This document shows, in pieces, positions 19,154 through 27,029 of a stretch of DNA of 64,000 nucleotides. Both the position numbers and the translations under genes were made by a program. The notes beneath the pieces were generated by a model that was given only the letters and a program-made list of their open reading frames with translations, did no database searches and was not told the DNA's origin. Each line of letters starts with the position of its first letter. Position 1 is the first letter of the stretch. Source of the DNA: Micromonospora foliorum. GTDB lineage: Bacteria; Actinomycetota; Actinomycetes; Mycobacteriales; Micromonosporaceae. The stretch lies in contig NZ_JAKKFF010000033.1 of assembly GCF_022229015.1 (NCBI RefSeq), forward strand, positions 1 through 64,000, given 5' to 3'.

Positions 19154-21442
19154 CTACCCCAGTCCGGACAGCATCGATGGAACTCCCCGCGGGTCCGCCA
19201 TGCGGAGCAGCTGGTACCCGATGCCGGCCGTGCCGAGCAGGAGCGACGGATTCGGCCCACCGCACGGCGTGCCGGATCGCATTGCCGTGATGGGCAGTCG
19301 TGCCAGCTCCAGCGCGGCCTGCTGCGCTGCGGCGCGGTCCTCGGGGCGGTCGAGGGTGTGGCCGCCGATCCACAGGGTCTCGATCAGGCCCGCGATCCCA
19401 TGGCATGGCGTGGCGTCCCAGGCGTCGACGGCGTGGCGCAGTTCCAGATCGGCCCGGGTGGTGACCAGTGCGGCTACGGCCTGTGCATGGAGTTCGTCCC
19501 GCCGGTCGGGAAGAAGCCGGCTTGCTCGCAGGCGGGACAGGGCGATGCCGGGTGCTCCGTGGCACCAGGCGACGACGAAGCGTGGGCCGTCGGAGCCAGC
19601 TGATTCATCGCGGCGCAGATCGGGCCAGTTGCCCGCCTCCCGGTCGAACAGCCGCTGCTCGTACTCGACGGCGGCCAGCGCGGCGCCGACGAACTCAGTC
19701 CGACCGGTCGCGGCGGCGAGCTCGAGGAGGGCGAGGGCCACGCCGGCCGCGCCGTGCGACAGGCCGGTCAGCGGCGAAGCGCCGACCACCGGCGAAAAAT
19801 CGGTGGGGTAACCCGCTACGGCTGAGGCAAGCTCAGCACCGAGACGGACTGCCGGTTCCCGCCACACATCCTTGCCCAGGGCCGGAGCCAGTGCGAGAAG
19901 CGCGAGAATCATGCCGGCGCGCCCGCTGATCAGGTCGTCGCAGTCCGGTGTACGTCGCCGCAGTGCCGCCCGCACGAGGTCGGCCACGCGGACCGGGCCG
20001 CTGTCCGCGGATCCAAGCAATCGGCCGGTACGCCAAGCCGCCAGGGCAATTCCGAACATGCCAGAGTACAGGCCCGGGTCCTCGACGGGTGCGGCCTCAA
20101 CGGCGTAGGCCATGGCGCCGCGCGCAGTGCGGGCGAAGCCGGCGTCTGCGGTGCGGGCGAACAACTCGGCGAGGAACACCGCCACGCCGCTGGTTCCCGC
20201 GTACAGGTCGCCGCCGAGCGTCGTCAACTGGGGTACGAAGACGTCGACCTCGCCGTGCGCGCCGGTCACCTCGGCCAGGCCTTGCGCGCCGAGGCTCGAC
20301 CGGGCGATCCACGTACATCGCGTACCGCTGGAGTTCCACAACGCCTGGTCGCAGAGCGCCCTTCCGATTCGCACCGCCGCGCTCTCGAATATGCTCTGGT
20401 GAGATGCATCGGTAGCATTCGCGTGGATCGGGAGCCGAACGCCTTTCCCGGGCGGCCATCTGTAGCTGTCGGCCGAGCCCGCCGAAAGGTGGGGGCGACC
20501 AGGGTCCAGTCCGGCGGCGCGGAACGCGTCGGCGACGGCCGCGAGCCTCGCGTCACGACCGTTTCGGCCGGCCAGATGGGCACCCAGCAGGGCGTGCGCC
20601 ACGATGCGGCACCGGTGCTGGCCGAAGCTCTCCTCCTGCCTGGGGTCCTCGGCCAGCCCGAGTCCGCGGCCCAGTCGCTTCGTGAACATGGGAACGGTCG
20701 ACCGCAGGACACCTGATAGTTCGCCGTGCACGGCGGCGAGTGCCATTCGTGCCGCGGAGAACCGGGACCTGGGCAGATACAGCACGGCGGCGTCGGCTCG
20801 CCGGTAGCCGGCGGGATTCCGCGGTAGCTTGATCTTGAACGGGACGCCCTCGTGGTCCAGGGCCGTCCGGATCGCTGCCAGCAACCGGGGCGCGCAAGCG
20901 TCCGTCGCGTGCCAGTACAACCTCAACAGCCCGTCCTGGTCATCGGCCGTTGTCCAGGGTTCGCGACCGACGAGGGCGTGGAAGCCCGGGATGAGCCACT
21001 GCCGCTCCGCGGGCGCGAGCACCTCACACGGGCCTCCCATCGCCAGGCCGGAACCTTGGGTGGCCCGGACGCCGGCAGGCTGGGCCCAGAACCGAACGCC
21101 GTCACGGACAACGACCATCAGTCCGTCGTCGGCGCCTTCCCAGCGCCATCCGCGTTCCCATGTCCGCCCGCTCGGAACCGCCGCACTAAGGGACGCCTGG
21201 AGGGCCCGATCGCCGTTCGTGTCCACCACCAGGCGTCGCGCGCGCCCGTATGGACGGATGTAGCACGTGCGGTAGATCAGACCGGGAAGGCCAGTACCCG
21301 TGCCAGAACCGAGCTCGCCCACATCGAAGCGCTCGCCGTGGACGACAACCGTCGACACGTCGATGAGCTCGATCGCCTCGGCCACCGCGACCAAATCGGG
21401 GTGTACGCCGTCGACCGTGAGGTCGTCGGGTGCGGCAGTCAT
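19154..21442 (-). CDS. HopA1-like lyase fused to LanC-like cyclase (class V-type lanthipeptide synthetase)
   Basis: The product is a 762-residue two-domain enzyme. The N-terminal half contains a HopA1-family domain (about 170-330; RLYWHATDACAPRLL, GVPFKIKLPRNP, VPMFTKRLGRGLGLAEDP, EESFGQHRCRI). In class V lanthipeptide and thioamitide pathways this domain is the lyase that removes phosphate from phospho-Ser/Thr to make dehydroamino acids. The C-terminal half is a LanC-type alpha-toroid (about 410-755) with both zinc motifs: WCHGAPGI (Cys ligand) and PCHGIAG (Cys-His pair). It should therefore add Cys thiols to the dehydroamino acids. The start ATG 21442 overlaps the kinase stop (ATGA), so the two are coupled. 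The fusion replaces separate LxmY-like and cyclase proteins. It could also act on a precursor encoded elsewhere, but a strong candidate lies two genes upstream. Confidence 0.88.
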   Translation of the reverse strand: MTAAPDDLTVDGVHPDLVAVAEAIELIDVSTVVVHGERFDVGELGSGTGTGLPGLIYRTCYIRPYGRARRLVVDTNGDRALQASLSAAVPSGRTWERGWRWEGADDGLMVVVRDGVRFWAQPAGVRATQGSGLAMGGPCEVLAPAERQWLIPGFHALVGREPWTTADDQDGLLRLYWHATDACAPRLLAAIRTALDHEGVPFKIKLPRNPAGYRRADAAVLYLPRSRFSAARMALAAVHGELSGVLRSTVPMFTKRLGRGLGLAEDPRQEESFGQHRCRIVAHALLGAHLAGRNGRDARLAAVADAFRAAGLDPGRPHLSAGSADSYRWPPGKGVRLPIHANATDASHQSIFESAAVRIGRALCDQALWNSSGTRCTWIARSSLGAQGLAEVTGAHGEVDVFVPQLTTLGGDLYAGTSGVAVFLAELFARTADAGFARTARGAMAYAVEAAPVEDPGLYSGMFGIALAAWRTGRLLGSADSGPVRVADLVRAALRRRTPDCDDLISGRAGMILALLALAPALGKDVWREPAVRLGAELASAVAGYPTDFSPVVGASPLTGLSHGAAGVALALLELAAATGRTEFVGAALAAVEYEQRLFDREAGNWPDLRRDESAGSDGPRFVVAWCHGAPGIALSRLRASRLLPDRRDELHAQAVAALVTTRADLELRHAVDAWDATPCHGIAGLIETLWIGGHTLDRPEDRAAAQQAALELARLPITAMRSGTPCGGPNPSLLLGTAGIGYQLLRMADPRGVPSMLSGLG

Positions 21443-22527
21443 GACAGTGCGAAGAACTCGGCCGCGGCCCGCTCGGGGTCGATGAACACGTTCTCAGCGA
21501 TCTGCAGCAGGACGAGCGCGTCGGCCGTCAACGCGTCTGCCCGTACCGTCGTCTCCATCACCGACTGGACGATTCGGGCCGCGCAGGAGACCACCACTTT
21601 ATGACGCATGTCCTTCCGCGCGGCCGCGTTCAGCTCGCGCGTCGAGGTGTACGCGTTCCACAGGCCACGGCAGGTCGCCTGTACCATCGGCAAGCCGGCG
21701 AGCGCGTCGGCATCGTCCGCGACAGCGTCGCCGATCCGCCTCCGCGGGCAGATCGCCAGCGATACCGCCGCATCGAGGAGTCCGGCGACGTCCCAAGCGG
21801 GATCCCCGACCCGGGACATTTCCCAGTCAATGATGCGCAGGTCCACCGCCTGACCGGCGGCCGCGTGGATCATGATGTTGTCGGCTCGGACATCGCCATG
21901 GATGATCGCCTCCGGCAGCCACATGTCAGCGAGCCCGGCGATGCCCGATCCGAGCGCCGGTGAGGCCTGGATGACCTCAAGGACCGCCAGGCCTCCTAGA
22001 CCGATCGACTCGAGGACCTCCGGCCCGGGCCGGTGCAACTCCGACACCGAGTCGATCGACCGCGCGACCGGCAGGCCGTCCGTCGGTAGGGCGTGAACGC
22101 GCGCAAGTGCTCGCCCGGCCTGCCGGTAGGCGGCCACCGGGAAGGTCGCGAGCCCGCCGCTGAGGCATACGTCGCGCAGGCTGCGATGCCCCGACAGCAA
22201 CTCGAGAACAATGATTGCGGCTGATCGGTCGAAATGAATGAGGCGGGGGAGGATGTCGGCCAGCGGCTGCTCTGCTGCTCCGTGCGTAAGGTAGAACTCG
22301 CCCTCTGACAAAAGCGTTTCGACGCTCAATGGGGACCGGGCTTCGGGGCGCTTGACGAAGACGCCTGTCCCGTCGGGCAGTTCGATCCGGGTGTGCCGGT
22401 TGCGTCGCGCACCGGCACGCACCACAACTCCCGGTCGAACCACGTCGTCCGCTGCGAGTATCCCCTTGTCGAGCAGCAGCGTCACGATGTCGGCATCGCT
22501 TCGTGTCTTGTCGATGCTCAGCAGCAC
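21439..22527 (-). CDS. APH-type kinase of the RiPP operon (LxmK/TvaC-like)
   Basis: This 362-residue kinase-fold protein has the catalytic loop HGDVRADNIMI (HGDxxxxN) and the metal-binding IIDWEMSRVGDPAWD. It thus belongs to the aminoglycoside/choline phosphotransferase superfamily. Paired with a HopA1 domain, such kinases phosphorylate Ser/Thr of a RiPP precursor before elimination (class V lanthipeptides, thioamitides). GTG 22527 is chosen because it overlaps the precursor stop by 10 bases; GTG 22584 in the same frame would overlap far more, and no strong ribosome site decides. It is translationally coupled on both sides. An antibiotic-resistance role is less likely given the operon. Confidence 0.8.
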   Translation of the reverse strand: MLLSIDKTRSDADIVTLLLDKGILAADDVVRPGVVVRAGARRNRHTRIELPDGTGVFVKRPEARSPLSVETLLSEGEFYLTHGAAEQPLADILPRLIHFDRSAAIIVLELLSGHRSLRDVCLSGGLATFPVAAYRQAGRALARVHALPTDGLPVARSIDSVSELHRPGPEVLESIGLGGLAVLEVIQASPALGSGIAGLADMWLPEAIIHGDVRADNIMIHAAAGQAVDLRIIDWEMSRVGDPAWDVAGLLDAAVSLAICPRRRIGDAVADDADALAGLPMVQATCRGLWNAYTSTRELNAAARKDMRHKVVVSCAARIVQSVMETTVRADALTADALVLLQIAENVFIDPERAAAEFFALS

Positions 22528-23021
22528 TGGAAGATGACGCCGCTGGTCGGCGGCGGACACAGGTGCGGGTTCACGCTGTAGCACCAGTCCGTTCCGTGCC
22601 CGCCGTCGCCCTGAGCGTACGGGTCTTCGAAGATGGGGTCACCGAACTCGCGGCTGATCGACACCGCCCGGCTAGCGAAGCGGGCTCGCAACGCGCCGAC
22701 CACGAACGAGGCATTGCCGGACGTACGGTCGGTTCGCACGAGCCCGACCTGGGCGGACGACCTGACCCAGAGCACACGGGGACTGTCCGCGCCTTCCGGG
22801 TCGACCGACTTCGTCTTCACCACGTCCTCGCCGGAGAATTCGTAGAAGTTGTTGAACGACAAGTCGAGATATACGCGTATCTGCCCCACCTTCGCCGAAT
22901 CGCCGACAAAGCCCACGATCATCGTGAGGTTCTCATCGGCGGTTCTTTCCGCATCGGGATGCGGCGCCAGTGGATGAGGCGTGAGATCAACTTCGGTCTG
23001 AGGCTGCCTATCGTCGCTCAT
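22518..23021 (-). CDS. Candidate RiPP precursor: long leader with Cys-rich C-terminal core
   Basis: The peptide has 167 residues. ATG 23021 has an excellent ribosome site (GGGGGC, 5 bases away) and a promoter just upstream. Residues about 30-125 form a beta-rich, Cys-free region (MIVGFVGDSAKVGQIRVYLD; DSPRVLWVRSSAQVGLVR) that I cannot assign to a family and read as an unusually large leader. All four Cys lie in the last 21 residues (147, 155, 166, 167; ending GVIFQCC), together with Thr144, Ser149, Thr159 and Ser160, after a Gly-rich GDGGHG stretch at about 138-143. Four dehydratable residues and four Cys fit a lanthipeptide core. The next two genes encode kinase, lyase and cyclase domains. 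The cleavage site, perhaps after the Gly-rich stretch, is inference. Confidence 0.75.
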   Translation of the reverse strand: MSDDRQPQTEVDLTPHPLAPHPDAERTADENLTMIVGFVGDSAKVGQIRVYLDLSFNNFYEFSGEDVVKTKSVDPEGADSPRVLWVRSSAQVGLVRTDRTSGNASFVVGALRARFASRAVSISREFGDPIFEDPYAQGDGGHGTDWCYSVNPHLCPPPTSGVIFQCC

Positions 23022-23042
23022 ATTGCCCCCTTAGCCTCAAGA

Positions 23043-23071
23043 ACAGTATGGCGCGGCAGAAGGTTGAGCAA
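23043..23071 (-). promoter_or_regulatory. Putative housekeeping-sigma promoter of the class V-like RiPP operon
   Basis: On the minus strand TTGCTC (23066-23071) and TACTGT (23043-23048) are separated by exactly 17 bases. They lie 22 bases upstream of the precursor ATG at 23021, leaving a short leader with the GGGGGC ribosome site. Both hexamers are close to the HrdB/sigma-70 consensus. Confidence 0.5.
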
Positions 23072-23182
23072 GCAAAAAGTCTCGCTTCGTCCACAACCCG
23101 ACACACTGCGGGCGCCTGCTCATCGCCTGATGGGATACCTCCACGGCGAACGACACCCACGAACGCTGACGCCTTCGGGCAC

Positions 23183-23529
23183 GCCGAAGAGGTCACCACA
23201 AAGGATGCGCTGGCCGCGGCGTCGCGAGTGGAATCGGTGTCTCAGTTAACGGGACCAGTTACCGGTCCGGCACGCCGGGAATGCGCGACCGGACATCGAC
23301 GATCAGCAAACCTGTCACTGTGACGATCAGCGACCCGTGACCGGGGGCCACGGCAATGCTGCAAGCAGCGAGCCCTGACCACTTCGGTGTGAAACAGGAG
23401 GCCACACCGACTCTGACCTGCGGAACGTGGAGCCGCAGGTAGGGGTGGGTGCAGTTGAGCGCCGTTCGGCGCCGTTGGACGCAGTTCAAGGCCGTTTAGA
23501 GCACCCTGCTGCTCCCAGTCCGCTCCCCC
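23183..23529. repeat. Dispersed repeat, copy 1 (full-length form)
   Basis: About 350 bases starting GCCGAAGAGGTCACCAC and ending in a GCTCCCCC tract match 56722-57309 in the same order (ACCACTTCGGTGTGAAACAG and CGTTGGACGCAGTTCAAGG blocks). The matching segments are about 80-90% identical by eye. No intact protein is encoded. The surrounding 23072-24000 carries no supported gene. Confidence 0.75.
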
Positions 23530-24000
23530 TATCCGGGCCCGACGCCAACCGCCGTCGGGCGCTCGCCCTGGCCACCGGTGTCCGGCCCCAGCGATCACGA
23601 TCCCGCCATGGTCCCCACCTCACCTCGTGTCGGGTGCGTGTCACCTACCCCGGCCCGGAAGCGACCATGCCGGCCACCCGCTCCCAGCCCGGCTGGTCGA
23701 CTGCCCCGCGATCGCCGCGTCGGCCCTGGTGGCGCCGGCACCAGTCCCCCGCGCACGCGGCGTACGCCCCCGGCAGCGAGATGGTCTCAAGAACGGGCCC
23801 GACAACGGGCCGGCAGACAGCACCGCCGCCCTGCGCGCTCAGAGAGCGGTGCCGTCTTCGGCAGAGCCTGAGACCGTCATGACTGCCGGTGTTGGAGCGC
23901 GTCGCCGCCGTGGCATGAGGTTTCGGGAGTGCACGACGTCCGGGTGGGTAGGACTACCGGACGACCCGTGCGTACGTGGCACCTGAGGGAAGGAGAGCAC

Positions 24001-24243
24001 ATGGCTACCGGAGAAACCGGCTTCGACGACGTGACGTTCGACCTCATCTCCGTGCAGTACCACTCACTCAAAGCGGGGCACGACTACGGGCAATACGTCC
24101 GCGACGCCAAGAACGCCGGCCAAGACGAGATTGCGTCGTTCTTCGAGCAGGTCATGGCGGAGGACTCGGCGCGTGCCCACAAGTGCCACGAGTTCCTGGC
24201 CCGCCTCGGCGGCACGGACAACACCAGCCCGCAGAACGGCTGA
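24001..24243 (+). CDS. Small conserved helical protein, 80 aa
   Basis: ATG 24001 follows a strong AAGGAGAG site. The product (starting MATGETGFDDVTFDLISVQY) is predicted to form two long helices with His, Glu and Asp side chains (YHSLKAGHDYGQYVRDAK; EIASFFEQVMAEDSARAHKC), reminiscent of short ferritin-like or rubrerythrin-like actinobacterial proteins. No metal-site motif is complete enough to prove that. It stands as an intact gene between two copies of a dispersed repeat and ends at a perfect hairpin. Function unknown. Confidence 0.75.
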   Translation: MATGETGFDDVTFDLISVQYHSLKAGHDYGQYVRDAKNAGQDEIASFFEQVMAEDSARAHKCHEFLARLGGTDNTSPQNG

Positions 24244-24249
24244 ACCACC

Positions 24250-24293
24250 GGCGTCTCCGCAGGCTCAGATAGCGCCGAGACTGCGGAGACGCC
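24250..24293 (+). terminator. Hairpin after the 80-aa gene
   Basis: GGCGTCTCCGCAG (24250-24262) pairs with CTGCGGAGACGCC (24281-24293), a perfect 13-bp stem starting 7 bases beyond the stop codon. Confidence 0.75.
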
Positions 24294-24387
24294 CATTCAC
24301 GCGGATCGAGTCGGACAGTACGCTGATTGATCCCCAGCTCACGCCCCGGGCGACGGTTGTGCTCGTTGGGCTGCAGCACGCCTATGA

Positions 24388-24460
24388 GCGCCGTTCGGTG
24401 CCGTTAGACGCAGTTCAAGGCCGTTCAGGGCACCCCGCTGCTCGCAACCTGCTCCCCCGA
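24388..24460. repeat. Dispersed repeat, copy 2 (short form)
   Basis: About 73 bases, from GAGCGCCGTTCGG to CTGCTCCCCC, repeat the right-hand part of the elements at 23455-23529 and 57237-57309. Only this core is present here, so it may be the minimal or oldest unit. No gene is supported between 24294 and 24649. Confidence 0.75.
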
Positions 24461-24649
24461 AACCGGGCTGCCGACCGATCGTGCGCTGCCGGCCCAGTGC
24501 TTTGGCTGGCACCAGCACTGGCTCCCGCAGCCGCATCGGTCGACGGGGAGCACGCCCACGATCGCCGAGCCTTGTCAGCGGCAGATCCGGATACTCGCTA
24601 GGTGCAATATTTCAAGACGGACGGCGGTTTATTGCTCCGCCTGGGTGAC

Positions 24650-25045
24650 TCAGACCGGGCCACCCGGAGCATCGGACAACGCGAACCAGCGACCCGCAAC
24701 CACCTCACGTAGGTGACCCTCGCGGGCAAGGTCGATACACGCCTCGACGATGTCCTCATTGTTGTAGCCGTCATCGGCGGCTTGGTCGAGGAACCAGCGA
24801 ATGCGCCAGGCGTCGAACGCGTCGACCGCGCGCCCGAGGACGGGATCGATGACAAGGTCGACATCGGCTTCCCTGCCGTCGGAGCTGACCATGCGGCACC
24901 CCGCGCCGTGGAGGGTGTACTCGATCCCGCTGCGGGTGACGCCCTCCCGGGGCAGTTCCCGGCGCGAGCGAGCCGCTGCCAGAAGATCCGCGATGTCCGC
25001 GATGGAAGGCAAGTCGGCAAGTAGCCGACCACGTACATCGCGCAA
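24650..25045 (-). CDS. DUF6896-like small protein
   Basis: The 131-residue protein has the pattern YTLHGAGCRMVSSDGREADVD ... GRAVDAFDAWRIRWFLDQ, which resembles the DUF6896 family found in polymorphic-toxin immunity and SMI1-like contexts. It has no signal peptide or membrane helix. The only start in frame is TTG 25045, without a clear ribosome site, so the N-terminus may be lost or the true start may be non-canonical. No toxin gene lies next to it. If the assignment holds, it is probably an orphan immunity-type protein. Confidence 0.55.
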   Translation of the reverse strand: MRDVRGRLLADLPSIADIADLLAAARSRRELPREGVTRSGIEYTLHGAGCRMVSSDGREADVDLVIDPVLGRAVDAFDAWRIRWFLDQAADDGYNNEDIVEACIDLAREGHLREVVAGRWFALSDAPGGPV

Positions 25046-25282
25046 AGCCGGCCGCGACCCGAGCGCTCGACGCCACTTTCGACGTACAGCTCGCGGCGAT
25101 CAAGGGTGGACCACGTGCCATGACATCGACTACCACGGTCGATCCCGCGCCCGGTCCGCTGTTTAGCTCGTGTGAACACGCTGCTGGCGCGGCCTGCCGC
25201 ACCGGTCGACCTCAGGGCGTGTCGGCGCGCGCCCCCTCGCGCCGACTCGCTGTCCGCCGCCGACGACCCAGGACAACCGCCC

Positions 25283-25320
25283 GCACGCCCACGCCCACGC
25301 CCACGCCCACGCCCACGCCC
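25283..25320. repeat. Tandem hexanucleotide repeat (CCCACG)n
   Basis: About six copies of CCCACG stand in tandem, directly followed by an AT-rich AAAAATAG. The tract is in an otherwise gene-free stretch (25046-25511) and could be a slippage hotspot. It does not encode a supported protein. Confidence 0.8.
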
Positions 25321-25511
25321 AAAAATAGCGTTCACCGCCACACCATTGCAACGGGCGGCGCAGCCATCGTTGCATTAGATCTGAGCGCCTGCAACGATAA
25401 GTTGCTCCTGAGCTGGTGTCACATAACCCAACGCAACGACTGTGTCGCCAGGATTCTAAACGCAACGTAGCGTTTCTTCTGTCAGAAAAGATCGCGCAGG
25501 AGGAGAGCCCG

Positions 25512-25609
25512 ATGCAGAAGTTCGACACCCCCACCCCGATCTCGGCAACCCTCGACATCCCCGCGGGGCGGATTCAGTTCATCGCCGCCGAGCGGGCCGA
25601 CACCGCGGC
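25512..25609 (+). pseudogene. N-terminal stub of a DUF4097-type gene
   Basis: Behind a good AGGAGGAG site, ATG 25512 opens a frame beginning MQKFDTPTPISATLDIPAGR. This is the usual start of actinobacterial DUF4097 (adhesin-like beta-helix) proteins. After about 33 residues it runs straight into dTDP-glucose dehydratase sequence, so only the first eighth of the gene remains. Confidence 0.6.
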
Positions 25610-26096
25610 GACATCTGTGATCCGGCGCTGGTCGACGAGGTGGTGCGCGGCCGTGACGTAATCGTCCACTTCGCCCGGAGAAGGCGGTGCCGCTCTTCGT
25701 CACCAACCTGCTCGACGGGGACACGGTGCCGCTCTACGGCGACGGCGGCAACGTGCGGGACTGGCTGCACGTGCACGACCACTGCCGGGGCATCGCCCTG
25801 GCCCAGGAGAAGGGCCGGGCCGGCGAGGTCTACCACCTCGGCGGCGGCACCGAGCTGACCAACCGCGAACTCACCGACCGGCTGTTGGAGGGCTGCGGTG
25901 CTGGCTGGGACCGGGTCGCGCCGGTCACGGACCGCAAGGGCCACGACCGCCGCTACTCGCTGGACATCGGCAAGGCGAGGGCCGAGCTGGGCTACGCCCC
26001 GACCTTGACCTCGACCGGGGGCTGGCCGAGACCGTGCGCTGGTACCGCGACAATCGGGCCTGGTGGGAGCCACTGAAGGCGGCGAACCGCGAGTGA
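25610..26096 (+). pseudogene. rfbB: Deleted dTDP-glucose 4,6-dehydratase gene
   Basis: Two blocks of an RfbB/RmlB enzyme remain. The first is GDICDPALVDEVVRGRDVIV near 25610-25670. After an internal deletion, the C-terminal third follows (EKAVPLFVTNLLDG, YGDGGNVRDWLHVHDHCRGI, GHDRRYSLDIGKARAELGY), with one frameshift near 26010 before the end AETVRWYRDNRAWWEPLK. The Rossmann motif and catalytic YxxxK region are missing. In intact form the enzyme makes dTDP-4-keto-6-deoxyglucose for deoxysugars. The stop overlaps the start of a broken rfbD by GTGA, so an ancestral dTDP-rhamnose operon is preserved as a scar. Confidence 0.85.
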
Positions 26097-26480
26097 CCCG
26101 ACTGCTGGTGACCGGCGCCGGCGGGATCCTCGGGCGGGACCTGCTGGCCGTGCTGCGTGCCCGGCCCGACTTGGCGGTCACCGCCGCCAAGTCGGGCCGA
26201 CCTCGACATCACCGACGCCGCGGCGACCTGTGGCGCCGTCTCCGCGCACGACGTCGTGCTCAACGCCGCTGCCCGGACCGACGTGGACGGAGCTGAGGCG
26301 CGCGAGCAGGCCGCGGCGGCGGTCAATGGGACGGCTGTCGCGCAGCTGGCCCGGGCCTGCGCCACGACCGGCGCGTGGCTCCTCCATGTCTCCACCGACC
26401 ACGTCTTTCCGGCGACGCGGCGCAGCCGTATCCGGAGGACGCCGCGACCGGGCCCGTCAACGCGTACCGCGGCGCATGAG
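26093..26480 (+). pseudogene. rfbD: Truncated dTDP-4-dehydrorhamnose reductase gene
   Basis: GTG 26093 opens an RfbD/RmlD-like frame with the nucleotide motif VTGAGGILGRDLLAVL. It then shifts frame near 26190 (LDITDAA, DVVLNAAARTDVDGAE) and keeps the HVSTDHVF block and the ending PVNAYRGA. The sequence stops at about 26480, before the catalytic YxxxK helix. It is the second gene of a dead dTDP-rhamnose operon. Confidence 0.85.
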
Positions 26481-26533
26481 GCTTACGGCAACAGCAGCGC
26501 CTTCCGCGTCCACCAACCAAGATCGTCTTATCC

Positions 26534-26932
26534 TCACCGGGTGGCGTCGAGGGCTTCCGTGATCTTGCGGATCATGTCGGTTTCGACGGGGGTGGGCCTG
26601 GCATGGCCGGTGGCGGCCTCGATTGCGGTGAGGACCGTGCTGCGGAAGTTGTTGGCTTCTGCGGGAGCTTGGCTCTTGAGCAGGGCCATCGCCGCTGTCA
26701 GCGCCGGCAGCACGCGGTCGGCGATCTCGGCTACGGATCTGCCGCTGGCGTCGTTTCCCTTGGGGTAGTCGGCGAGCACGTGCCCGACAGGGCCGGTTGC
26801 CGACGTGAGGGCGATACTGCCGTTGGCAGCGATCTTGGAAGGCGAGCCGCTGGCAGCGGACAGCAGCGTGATGGCGCCGTACGCTGCGGTGCGCAGGGTG
26901 GTCTTGTCCTGACCGGTCAGGGTGATGGACAT
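26534..26932 (-). CDS. Conserved actinobacterial hypothetical protein, 132 aa
   Basis: It starts MSITLTGQDKTTLRTAAYGA behind AAGGAG. The product is helical, with a central ADYPKGNDASGRSVAEIADR and a C-terminal helix MIRKITEALDATR. It has no membrane segment and no recognisable catalytic motif. Close relatives are common in Micromonospora and Streptomyces as small soluble proteins of unknown role. It lies about 100 bases beyond the stop of the serine hydrolase gene in the same direction and may be co-transcribed with it. Confidence 0.75.
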   Translation of the reverse strand: MSITLTGQDKTTLRTAAYGAITLLSAASGSPSKIAANGSIALTSATGPVGHVLADYPKGNDASGRSVAEIADRVLPALTAAMALLKSQAPAEANNFRSTVLTAIEAATGHARPTPVETDMIRKITEALDATR

Positions 26933-27029
26933 AATGTTCTGCTCCTTGGTGATGTGGGTTGGTGTCGATGACGTCGCGGATCCGGTACGCCGGCCGACAT
27001 TTGCCGACCGGCCGGATGCGGGCCGGTTT

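Noticed and set aside
21439..22527. Aminoglycoside or macrolide resistance kinase
   Set aside because: The APH fold alone would allow it, but overlap with a HopA1-LanC gene and a Cys-rich precursor makes a RiPP kinase far more likely.
25163..25378. Gly-Arg or Pro-Arg dipeptide-repeat proteins encoded by the CCCACG tract
   Set aside because: The repeats are a simple consequence of the hexamer; the surrounding frames have no start site or conserved sequence.
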